Made by a program: the position numbers and the translations under genes. A stretch of 8,291 nucleotides of DNA, from NCBI GenBank assembly GCA_003343625.1, contig QAKV01000009.1, positions 1-8,291 of the forward strand, read 5' to 3'. How positions within the stretch are numbered: the stretch's first letter is position 1; every line of letters begins with the position of its first letter. The notes under the pieces are model-generated. The model worked only from the letters and a program-made list of their open reading frames with translations, did not search any database and was not told where the DNA came from. Source of the stretch: Clostridiales bacterium. Its GTDB lineage: Bacteria; Bacillota; Clostridia; Lachnospirales; Lachnospiraceae. This document shows, piece by piece, positions 1 through 5,865 of this stretch.

Positions 1-90
1 GTGGAAACCGGAGATTTTAAGCGGTTCGCTAAGGGGAATACCTATGCGGCATTTCTGGGACTGACACCTGGAGAGCATTCCAGTTCAGAC
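1..90 (+). pseudogene. IS110-family transposase, C-terminal fragment (broken at both visible ends)
   Basis: The frame from base 1 reads through GDFKRF and then AAFLGLTPGEHSSSD. This matches the C-terminal domain of IS110/IS116/IS902 transposases (Transposase_20), where the G-L-x-P...H-S-S block carries the conserved serine region. In intact members this block is followed by a G-I-T-K-x-G-N motif and 50 or more further residues. Here the frame runs instead into sequence that is the antisense of the neighbouring HEPN gene and stops at 196-198, so about 35 of the frame's 65 codons are chimeric. Homology stops near base 90. The 5' part lies outside the window, so I cannot tell whether the N-terminal RuvC-like half exists. 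No element end or bridge-RNA region is visible. The fragment is almost certainly inactive. The family call is from recognised motifs. Confidence 0.82.
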
Positions 91-282
91 AGGAGAACCT
101 GTTTCGGCTTCTCTAATTCCTTCAGAAACCATAATTTCCTTCATAGCCTTCCAAGCCTGCTCAAAACATATTTCATACAGTGCTACCAAGCCACTTAAAA
201 TTACATTGTTATATGGTTCGTCATACTGATAAATATCCTGAAGGTTTTCCAGCGCTCTGCAAAAATTCTCATATTTCTTCAT
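85..282 (-). pseudogene. HEPN-family partner of MNT nucleotidyltransferase (HI0074-like), 3'-truncated
   Basis: The 65-codon frame starts MKKYENF and contains ALENL, GLVALYEICFEQAWKAMKE and ETGSP. This is the N-terminal half of the HI0074-type 'nucleotidyltransferase substrate-binding' HEPN proteins, which are usually about 130-140 residues long. The ATG at 282-280 is chosen because AGGAAGG lies 11 nt upstream and because family members begin this way. It overlaps the end of the MNT gene by 14 nt, which suggests translational coupling. Right after ETGSP the sequence changes to antisense IS110 sequence and stops at 87-85. The lost half would carry the R-x(4-6)-H motif that gives HEPN toxins RNase activity and that the MNT partner AMPylates nearby in known pairs. 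The product is therefore probably non-toxic or unstable. The family call is firm; loss of function is inferred. Confidence 0.82.
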
Positions 283-586
283 AGATGACAATACCTTCCT
301 TCTTGATGCTGTCCAGCAGTTCCTTTTGAACAGAGGCATCCAAATTGACAATATCGAACTTCAGAAGTGTATCTGTATATTCTTCCACATCCAAAGCAAA
401 TCTTTCAAAATTTCCTCCAGAAACAGCCAAATCGACATCACTGAGATGGTGAAAATCCCCCCGCGCACGTGATCCAAACAAGATTAATCTTTTCACTCGG
501 TGTTCCCGCGCCAGTGATACAAGCTGCCGAACCAGCTCGTCTTTGATTCCCGGTATTCCAGAGGAGGATGACATTTGCATTTTCAT
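269..586 (-). CDS. MNT-domain nucleotidyltransferase (HI0073/MntA-like antitoxin)
   Basis: This 105-residue protein belongs to the minimal nucleotidyltransferase family (DNA polymerase beta superfamily). The motif GSRARGD..SDVDLAV gives G38-S39, ten residues, then D50-V51-D52, the GSX10DXD signature of MNT proteins. D78 in FDIVNLD is a candidate third metal-binding acid. In characterised MNT/HEPN pairs the MNT protein is the antitoxin and transfers AMP from ATP to a tyrosine of the HEPN RNase; older annotation treats the pair as a nucleotidyltransferase plus a substrate-binding subunit. The ATG at 586-584 is preferred to a GTG at 592 because AGGAGG lies 8 nt before the ATG but only 2 nt before the GTG. 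The gene looks full length and intact, while its HEPN partner just downstream is broken. Its own promoter is proposed at 628-656. Family call is secure; the antitoxin role is inferred. Confidence 0.88.
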   Translation of the reverse strand: MKMQMSSSSGIPGIKDELVRQLVSLAREHRVKRLILFGSRARGDFHHLSDVDLAVSGGNFERFALDVEEYTDTLLKFDIVNLDASVQKELLDSIKKEGIVIYEEI

Positions 587-594
587 AGGCACTG

Positions 595-600
595 CCTCCT
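595..600 (-). promoter_or_regulatory. Ribosome binding site of the MNT gene
   Basis: The minus strand reads AGGAGG, a full anti-Shine-Dalgarno match, followed by 8 nt and then ATG at 586. This decides the start against the in-frame GTG at 592, which would leave a spacing of only 2 nt. Confidence 0.8.
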
Positions 601-627
601 ATCCATCTTATTTGCGTCAGCATCTAT

Positions 628-656
628 ATTTTAAAATACTCTGATACTTCTGGCAA
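628..656 (-). promoter_or_regulatory. Candidate sigma-A type promoter of the MNT/HEPN pair
   Basis: The minus strand carries TTGCCA (656-651), a 17-nt spacer, and TAAAAT (633-628). This is 5 of 6 consensus bases in each hexamer with the optimal spacing. Transcription would start near 621, giving a leader of about 35 nt before the start codon, with the AGGAGG site inside it. It is predicted by consensus only. Confidence 0.6.
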
Positions 657-815
657 GATCTCTTACAAAAAGTGCGACAATTAAAGATTATTTTAGGGAA
701 TTTTATGCTTTCAGGAATGAGCCGATAAGTACGATTATGGGAAGTGAATAGCATGTTTTAGCCTGTCTAATCCTTCTAATTCACTGAAAATTTGTACGAA
801 AGAATGAATATGCCT

Positions 816-819
816 GAGG
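816..819 (+). promoter_or_regulatory. Ribosome binding site that sets the start of the first glycosyltransferase
   Basis: GAGG lies 5 nt before the ATG at 825. Earlier in-frame starts (TTG 792, ATG 804, ATG 810) lack a comparable site. The protein read from 825 begins MTLEVLV, the expected first beta strand of this glycosyltransferase type. Confidence 0.65.
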
Positions 820-824
820 TTGAT

Positions 825-1628
825 ATGACATTGGAAGTTTTGGTTTCCTGTATGGAGCAGAAGGATTTTTCCCTGGCTGAAAAGTTGGGAATAGATTCGG
901 ATGCCCTTTTCATTAACCAATGCACATATGAAAAAGAAGAACGCCAGCAAAATGGAACCTATAAGTTGCGTATGATATCTGCAAAAGACCGCGGCCTTTC
1001 AAAGAGCCGTAACTTGGCCATACAGCGAGCGGAAGGAACAGTCTGCCTGTTTTGCGATGACGATGTACGATTGGACTCGAATTATCGTGAGAAAATTTTG
1101 AATGCGTTTTCAGAAAATCCTCAGGCTGATATCATTATTTTTTATATTTCTGGTTTAGGGAAACGGCTAAAACCTCAAGTTTATCGTTTGCGATATTTTG
1201 ATTTACTGAAAGTTTCGTCCGTTCAAATTGCGTTTCGACGGAATAAGGTGATTTCATCAGGAATACAGTTTGATCCTTTTATGGGCGCAGGAAGCGGAAA
1301 TGGAGCGCAGGAAGAAAATAAGTTTTTAATGGATTGTTATAAAAAGAAATTATCAATTTATTATGTCCCGATTAAGATTGGTGCGCTCATTCCAAAAGAA
1401 TCCACATGGTTTCATGGATATGATCGTAATTTTTTTTATCTTCGCGGAACTGCAACCAGGCATTTGCTCGGCTTGCCGCTTTCATTGATTTATGCTTTTT
1501 ACTACACAATTGCTAAACGAAAGCTTTATTCGCATGATATTTCACCGTTGACAGCACTCCGGGAAACCATTCGCGGGTGTTTTCAAAATGATATTAAGAG
1601 GCAAAAGCGACTATCTGTTGGAGAATAA
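825..1628 (+). CDS. Family 2 (GT-A) glycosyltransferase, first gene of the polysaccharide operon
   Basis: This 267-residue protein is predicted to be cytoplasmic and to transfer a sugar from a nucleotide sugar to a growing glycan. Starting at ATG 825 it opens with a short beta strand, MTLEVLVSCM, typical of an atypical GT2 subgroup that lacks the usual PVYN-type start. It then has RGLSKSRNLA (residues 56-65), the arginine-asparagine helix seen in many GT2 enzymes, and CDDD (77-80), the metal and nucleotide-sugar binding acidic motif. A later MGAGSGNGAQEEN stretch, around residues 155-168, resembles the acceptor-side catalytic region. The C-terminus has an aromatic hydrophobic segment but no clear transmembrane helix. 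The next gene starts only 3 nt after its stop. It contains a run of eight T (1430-1437). Donor and acceptor sugars cannot be read from the sequence. Confidence 0.82.
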   Translation: MTLEVLVSCMEQKDFSLAEKLGIDSDALFINQCTYEKEERQQNGTYKLRMISAKDRGLSKSRNLAIQRAEGTVCLFCDDDVRLDSNYREKILNAFSENPQADIIIFYISGLGKRLKPQVYRLRYFDLLKVSSVQIAFRRNKVISSGIQFDPFMGAGSGNGAQEENKFLMDCYKKKLSIYYVPIKIGALIPKESTWFHGYDRNFFYLRGTATRHLLGLPLSLIYAFYYTIAKRKLYSHDISPLTALRETIRGCFQNDIKRQKRLSVGE

Positions 1629-1631
1629 ATC

Positions 1632-2675
1632 ATGGAGCAGTCCAAAATCATCAGCTTTATTATTCCAGCCTATAACAGTGAAAAGTATCTTTACAAATGT
1701 TTAAACTCATTTCTATTAAATGAGAATACAAATTCAAAAATGGAAGTCATTATTGTAAATGATGGCTCGACTGATGGTACTGAAAAAATTGGAAACGATT
1801 TTGCAAAAAAATATCCTCAAATTTTTCAGGTGGTCAGTAAAAAAAATGGCGGACACGGTTCAGCTGTTAATGAAGGTACTAAAAAAGCAAAAGGACTTTA
1901 TCTAAAAGTCATTGATTCTGATGATTGGATCTTAACAGAAAATCTCGAGAACTATATATCTGCTCTGGAAAGCATATCTGCAGATGTTGTTTTAACGCCA
2001 TATTTTTTTTATAACATACAGACTCATTCCCTGCAGCCATGTTCTTATTCGGACAAAAATATACCTTCAAAACTTACATTGAATGATGTTTGCGAAAAAT
2101 GGACTGATGTGAAAGAGCTTTTTACAATTCACGGTATTACTTACCGTACAGAATTTTATCGTCAAAATTCCAAAACGCTCCCGGAACATATATTTTATGA
2201 TGATCAGATATATACCACCGTTCCATGCTGTTACTCTAAATGCATATATTATTGTCCGATTTTTCTTTATATTTATCGTATTGGCGACAGCAGTCAAAGC
2301 GTTTCGGAAAAAAATCAAGCCATACGGAATACGCACCTGAAAAAAATTATTCTCTCAATGTCACAAGACTATAAGCAGCATAAAGAACAATTCCTGGAAT
2401 ATGAGGGAGAGTTTTATTTAGAAAAAATGAAGATTGTACTTCTCAGCTACTATCGGGTGACATGCCTCTTATTGTCTGACCGAAGGCAAGGGAGGAAAAA
2501 GGCTAAGCATATGAATGCTTATATGAAACAGCTGATACCAGAACTTTGGCAAAGTACAAAGATGAAATACAATATATTTGTATTTTTAAGTCTTTTGCAT
2601 TTCTCTTCACGCCAATATCAATATGTATTAAATTCTATCATTTATAAACATATTAAAAAATATCAAAATTCATAA
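1632..2675 (+). CDS. Family 2 (GT-A) glycosyltransferase
   Basis: This 347-residue protein has a canonical GT2 N-terminal domain: SFIIPAYNSEKYL (residues 8-20), VNDGSTD (42-48) for nucleotide binding, GGHGSAVNEG (73-82) and the acidic DSDDW (95-99). The GHGSAVN variant, in place of GxSxARN, marks a distinct GT2 subgroup common in Firmicutes polysaccharide clusters. A later YDDQIY block (around residue 190) may supply the catalytic base. The C-terminal 120 or so residues are lysine-rich and hydrophobic, suggesting membrane association without a clear transmembrane helix. GGAG lies about 8 nt before the ATG, and the preceding gene ends 3 nt upstream, so the two are probably co-translated. It holds runs of eight A (1839-1846) and eight T (2003-2010). 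The specific linkage formed is unknown. Confidence 0.87.
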   Translation: MEQSKIISFIIPAYNSEKYLYKCLNSFLLNENTNSKMEVIIVNDGSTDGTEKIGNDFAKKYPQIFQVVSKKNGGHGSAVNEGTKKAKGLYLKVIDSDDWILTENLENYISALESISADVVLTPYFFYNIQTHSLQPCSYSDKNIPSKLTLNDVCEKWTDVKELFTIHGITYRTEFYRQNSKTLPEHIFYDDQIYTTVPCCYSKCIYYCPIFLYIYRIGDSSQSVSEKNQAIRNTHLKKIILSMSQDYKQHKEQFLEYEGEFYLEKMKIVLLSYYRVTCLLLSDRRQGRKKAKHMNAYMKQLIPELWQSTKMKYNIFVFLSLLHFSSRQYQYVLNSIIYKHIKKYQNS

Positions 2676-2685
2676 GAGGGAGAGT

Positions 2686-3900
2686 ATGAAAAAAACGCAA
2701 GAAGAAAGAGTAAAAGTATCAATTGTTATTCCAATTTATAATGTTGAAAGATATTTATGCCAATGTCTCGACAGTGTCGTTAATCAGACATTGAAGGAAA
2801 TCGAAATTATCTGCGTAGATGATGGATCAACAGACAGTTCCCCTGAAATTATTGCTGAATATGCAGCTCGTGACCCCAGAATCAAGGTAATTACAAAGGC
2901 AAACTCCGGCTATGGAAACTCCATGAACAGAGGGTTTGATCTGGCATCGGGTGAATATATCGGAATTGTTGAATCTGATGATTATGCTGATTTAAACATG
3001 TTTGAGACACTCTATAAAATTGCCACAGAGAATCAGCTTGACGTTGTAAAATCCAGCTACTATTTCTATTTTTCAAAACCGAAAGAAAGAAATGAGAAAC
3101 AGGAAATCGTTTCTTCTGTATTGAGCGGAAAGACGATTTGTCCAACAACATCTTTCAAATCAAAAATGGAAATGGTGGAATTTTTTAACATTAAACCTAC
3201 AATATGGTCATCCATCTATCGCAATGCATTTATAAAAGAAAATGGGATCCGCTTTAATGAAACACCTGGTGCATCTTACCAGGATGCAAGTTTCAATTTC
3301 AAGGTATGGTGCTGTGCTCAAAGAGTCCAACTGCTCCGAGATGCATTCCTTCATTACAGACAAGACAACGAAAATTCTTCGGTTAATTCGAAAGGTAAAG
3401 TGTTTTGCGTATGCGATGAGTACGCTGAAATGCAGCGTTTTTTTAATCAGCATCCCCATAAAAAAGGACAGCTGGAATACATTAAAAATCGTATAAAATA
3501 TGATTCCTATATGTGGAATTATGAACGTCTGGCACCGAAATATAAATATATATTTATTGAACGCGCAGCCGCAGAATTTAAAGAAGATATGGCAGATGCC
3601 AAGCTGGATAAAAGTTATTTCGAGTGGTATAAGTGGGAAAATTTATTTGCCATTATTAATGATCCCATTGACTGGCATACGAAAAATATGATGGATAAAG
3701 GTAAGACATATGTAGAAAAATGGCAGCTCGACAGTCAGCTTAATAATGTATATAACTCTAATACATATAAGGCTGGCACTATTGTACTTTTTATTCCAAG
3801 GAAAATTAAAGGTGGAATTCAATGTATAAAAGATCATGGTTTCTTCTATACAGCCTTCTATGCAATTAAGAAAATTTATCGGTGCGCAGGTGGAAAATAG
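2686..3900 (+). CDS. Family 2 (GT-A) glycosyltransferase with long C-terminal region
   Basis: This 404-residue protein is the longest transferase in the operon. The GT-A domain shows VSIVIPIYNVERYL (residues 11-24), VDDGSTD (44-50), a GYGNSMNRG helix start (75-83) and VESDDY (95-100). In the last of these, glutamate replaces the first aspartate of the usual DSDD, and the two following aspartates are kept. YQDASFNFK (around 198-206) may correspond to the catalytic-base region. About 200 residues follow, rich in aromatic and charged residues and ending in a basic, hydrophobic tail (IKKIYRCAGGK). This is usual in capsule and wall-glycan transferases, where it contacts the acceptor or membrane. 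The start has a strong GAGGGAGAG site just upstream, and the gap to the previous gene is 10 nt. Only 2 nt separate its stop from the next start. The substrate is unknown. Confidence 0.87.
   Translation: MKKTQEERVKVSIVIPIYNVERYLCQCLDSVVNQTLKEIEIICVDDGSTDSSPEIIAEYAARDPRIKVITKANSGYGNSMNRGFDLASGEYIGIVESDDYADLNMFETLYKIATENQLDVVKSSYYFYFSKPKERNEKQEIVSSVLSGKTICPTTSFKSKMEMVEFFNIKPTIWSSIYRNAFIKENGIRFNETPGASYQDASFNFKVWCCAQRVQLLRDAFLHYRQDNENSSVNSKGKVFCVCDEYAEMQRFFNQHPHKKGQLEYIKNRIKYDSYMWNYERLAPKYKYIFIERAAAEFKEDMADAKLDKSYFEWYKWENLFAIINDPIDWHTKNMMDKGKTYVEKWQLDSQLNNVYNSNTYKAGTIVLFIPRKIKGGIQCIKDHGFFYTAFYAIKKIYRCAGGK
3888..3893 (+). promoter_or_regulatory. Ribosome binding site of the fourth glycosyltransferase
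   Basis: AGGTGG lies inside the last codons of the previous gene, 9 nt before ATG 3903. It favours that ATG over the in-frame GTG at 3882, which would overlap the upstream gene and add seven residues before the conserved FSIIIPVYN start. Confidence 0.65.
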
Positions 3901-3902
3901 CG

Positions 3903-4874
3903 ATGATAAAAGAACCAAAATTCTCAATTATTATTCCTGTTTATAATGTGGAGAACTATCTCAGTGAATGCCTGGACAGTGTTATTAAGCAAACGATTAT
4001 GGATTTGGAAATCATTTGTGTTAATGATGGAACCAAAGACCATTCTCGTGAAATTCTGGAAGAATACCAGAAGCAGGATGCCCGAATCCAGATTATTGAT
4101 AAAGTTAATGGCGGATTATCATCTGCTCGTAATGCCGGCTTGGCTGCCGCAACGGGTGAATATATCCTGTTTTTAGATTCAGATGATTATCTGGAACAGT
4201 CCGCCTGTGAGCGTATTTTATATGAAATACTGGAACATCACCCAGATATTATAGTATTTGGAACACACATATTTCCTTATTATCCATGGCCAACAGAGTG
4301 GCATATTCGTAATTTGACAACCCGCACTACCGCATACTGGAATGATGGAATAAATGCCCTGATGAATGAGAATGGTTCAACCCCATTTGTATGGCGCGAT
4401 TGTTTTAAAAGGGAATTTCTTCATCAGCATCAGCTTCTTTTTAATGAAACTGTTCGCTTTGGCGAGGATATTATTTTTCAGTTTGAATCTTTTCCATTTG
4501 CAGCATCTATTATATTCATTTCAGATAAACTGTACCATTACCGTTGGAGCCGTGCTGGTTCTTTAATGGCTTCCGCTTCTAAGGATATGTATAAAAAATA
4601 TTCATATCACATTGATGCGATGCAGATTATCGGTGATTACTGGAAAGAACATGGTCTGCTTGACTTGTACGGAAAAGAATTTTTCAAATGGTCAGTTTCA
4701 TTTATCGGGTGGGACTTGTTTGACTATTCCGGAGATTTTAAAGAAATTCTAACCAGTCGTGCCCGTGATTTTTGGGAAACCTTTAACCTTAATCAATACG
4801 CAAACAGTCTCACGGCCAAAAACAGAGTTTATTATACGTATATACTGAACTATCCTACGGCCAAGCCAAAATAA
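3903..4874 (+). CDS. Family 2 (GT-A) glycosyltransferase, first of a tandem paralogous pair
   Basis: This 323-residue enzyme has FSIIIPVYNVENYL (residues 7-20), NDGTKD (41-46, a variant of NDGSTD), GGLSSARNAG (70-79), FLDSDDY (90-96) and RFGEDIIFQ at about 180-190, whose E-D is the usual catalytic-base position in inverting GT2 enzymes. The end of the domain has LYHYRWSR. The C-terminal third is aromatic-rich (YGKEFFKW, SFIGWDL). It is collinear over its whole length with the next gene; I count 57 identical residues in the first 96 with no gap, so the two are tandem duplicates that have diverged. ATG 3903 is preferred over GTG 3882 from ribosome binding site spacing. The gap to the upstream gene is 2 nt. 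The enzymes may add the same sugar in successive or different linkages, or act on different acceptors. Confidence 0.88.
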   Translation: MIKEPKFSIIIPVYNVENYLSECLDSVIKQTIMDLEIICVNDGTKDHSREILEEYQKQDARIQIIDKVNGGLSSARNAGLAAATGEYILFLDSDDYLEQSACERILYEILEHHPDIIVFGTHIFPYYPWPTEWHIRNLTTRTTAYWNDGINALMNENGSTPFVWRDCFKREFLHQHQLLFNETVRFGEDIIFQFESFPFAASIIFISDKLYHYRWSRAGSLMASASKDMYKKYSYHIDAMQIIGDYWKEHGLLDLYGKEFFKWSVSFIGWDLFDYSGDFKEILTSRARDFWETFNLNQYANSLTAKNRVYYTYILNYPTAKPK

Positions 4875-4879
4875 AGGAG
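4874..4879 (+). promoter_or_regulatory. Ribosome binding site supporting a TTG start
   Basis: AAGGAG lies 9 nt before TTG 4889 and begins at the last base of the previous stop codon. A nearer ATG at 4882 is in another frame and runs only four codons (M-L-I-E) before a TAA that overlaps codons 2-3 of the real gene. The TTG start is also supported by the paralogue, whose PVYN motif falls at the same residue numbers. Confidence 0.75.
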
Positions 4880-4888
4880 CGATGCTTA

Positions 4889-5845
4889 TTGAGTAATTGT
4901 CCATTTTTTTCTATTATTTTACCAGTTTATAACGTAAGCAGCTATTTGGAACAATGCTTGGACAGTATACGAAATCAGACACTTGAAAACATCGAAATTA
5001 TTTGTATAAACGATGGAAGCACAGACAGTTCGAGAGAAATACTTCGGGATTATCAAAAAAGAGACATGCGAATTGTAATCCTTGATACGAAAAACCTTGG
5101 ACCTTCTGCCGCGAGAAATCTTGGATTTTCACAAGCCCGCGGAGAATATGTGCTGTTTATGGATTCCGATGATTTCATTGATGCTGAGTTATGCTCTTAT
5201 CTTTATGAGCAAAGTTTAAAATATAAATCTGATATTACTGTATACGGCGCCTATCCGTTTCCAGAAAATTCACCACAATGGCTCGCGCGTAATCTGGTTG
5301 TACGGTCACGCTTTTATGAACATGACAGCATAGCGGCTCTGATTTATGAAAACGGAGCAACTCCTTTTGTTTGGAGAAATGTTTTTCGGCGCCAATTTCT
5401 TTTGGAGCATCAGTTATCTTTTCTTCCAGATGTTTTCTTTGGTGAAGATCTGATCTTTCAGTTTATGTCTTTTCCTGCTGCAGAGCGGATTCTCTTTTTG
5501 GAAAAACGACTATATCATTATCGCTGGAAACGACAAGGCTCAGCCATGTTTAATGCAGAAAACAACTTGGGGCAGAAATACAAACACCATATTCGTTCTG
5601 TAAATATCCTGGCTGAATATTGGGAAAATCATGGATTGCTTTCAAAATATGGGAAAGAGTTTTTTATATGGACCATTTCCTTTCTTGGAGCCGATCTGCA
5701 TCATTATACCGGTTCAGATAAGCAGGAACTGCTATGCGAAGCAAAGAATTTGGTAGAAAAATATCAGTTAAATGCGTATGCCAATGAACTTTCGGAACAG
5801 CAGACTTTCTATTATTCTAATATTATGAAAGGCAAAAACGGATAG
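4889..5845 (+). CDS. Family 2 (GT-A) glycosyltransferase, second of the tandem pair (TTG start)
   Basis: This 318-residue protein shows FSIILPVYNVSSYL (7-20), NDGSTD (41-46), GPSAARNLG (71-79), FMDSDDF (90-96), FFGEDLIFQF near residue 185 and LYHYRWKRQGS near 210. It aligns end to end with the preceding gene: shared blocks include PFVWR, FGED-IFQF-SFP, LYHYRW, HGLL--YGKEFF-W and YAN-L. Compared with the paralogue it restores the canonical NDGSTD, and its GPSAARN replaces GLSSARN. The TTG start has a good ribosome binding site at 9 nt, and starting there puts its motifs at the same positions as in the paralogue. A T7 run follows the start closely (4904-4910). The stop codon lies inside a perfect inverted repeat (5832-5852). 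Its role is presumably a further sugar addition before export; the specificity is unknown. Confidence 0.87.
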   Translation: MSNCPFFSIILPVYNVSSYLEQCLDSIRNQTLENIEIICINDGSTDSSREILRDYQKRDMRIVILDTKNLGPSAARNLGFSQARGEYVLFMDSDDFIDAELCSYLYEQSLKYKSDITVYGAYPFPENSPQWLARNLVVRSRFYEHDSIAALIYENGATPFVWRNVFRRQFLLEHQLSFLPDVFFGEDLIFQFMSFPAAERILFLEKRLYHYRWKRQGSAMFNAENNLGQKYKHHIRSVNILAEYWENHGLLSKYGKEFFIWTISFLGADLHHYTGSDKQELLCEAKNLVEKYQLNAYANELSEQQTFYYSNIMKGKNG

Positions 5846-5852
5846 TTTTTGC
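5832..5852 (+). repeat. Perfect inverted repeat over the stop codon at the glycosyltransferase/exporter junction
   Basis: GCAAAAAC (5832-5839) and GTTTTTGC (5845-5852) are exact reverse complements separated by 5 nt. The TAG stop of the fifth glycosyltransferase occupies 5843-5845. The stem is A/U-rich with three G:C pairs and is not followed by a U tract, so it is not a typical intrinsic terminator. It ends 4 nt before the TGAGG ribosome binding site of the permease gene and could affect mRNA processing, stability or translation. The last 10 or so coding bases are constrained by the protein, so chance is possible. Confidence 0.6.
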
Positions 5853-5865
5853 TTATGAGGTTAAT

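Larger units (their letters stand above)
587..824. other. Divergent intergenic region between the MNT gene and the polysaccharide operon
   Basis: This 238-bp stretch separates two divergently transcribed units. It holds the MNT promoter and ribosome binding site (595-656) and, close to 820, the ribosome binding site of the first glycosyltransferase. I could not find a convincing plus-strand promoter: weak hexamer-like strings occur (for example TTTTAT near 701 and TCTAAT near 765) but none pairs with a good -35 at 16-18 nt. A plus-strand frame without a start codon stays open from 635 to a TAG at 749-751 and may be a gene remnant or chance. No terminator, riboswitch or tRNA was recognised. 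Confidence 0.6.

Noticed and set aside
91..198. Plus-strand continuation of the transposase frame to a 65-residue product
   Set aside because: After base 90 it is the antisense of the HEPN gene and has no transposase motifs; it is a chance extension.
587..602. A 14-base string (GGCACTGCCTCCTA) shared with the istB region near 8227-8240, suggesting a repeat or attachment site
   Set aside because: At 587-602 it is mostly the AGGAGG ribosome binding site; the flanks do not match and one such match is plausible by chance in a window of this size.
438..623. Minus-strand 61-residue frame overlapping the MNT gene
   Set aside because: It is in a different frame from the well-supported MNT protein, with no recognisable motif and no ribosome binding site of its own.
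660..720. Plus-strand promoter for the glycosyltransferase operon (TTACAA...GATTAT, or GCGACA...TTTTAT)
   Set aside because: The first pair is weak in both hexamers; the second has a spacer of about 21 nt. Neither is good enough to annotate.
2067..2336. Minus-strand 89-residue frame inside the second glycosyltransferase, and similar antisense frames at 2891-3151, 3208-3459, 3643-3927, 6069-6284, 7043-7288
   Set aside because: All are shadows of strongly supported plus-strand genes with conserved motifs; none shows a domain or a ribosome binding site.
2976..2990. ESDD instead of DSDD in the third glycosyltransferase as a sign of inactivation
   Set aside because: The two aspartates that follow are kept, and E at the first position occurs in many GT2 enzymes of polysaccharide loci.
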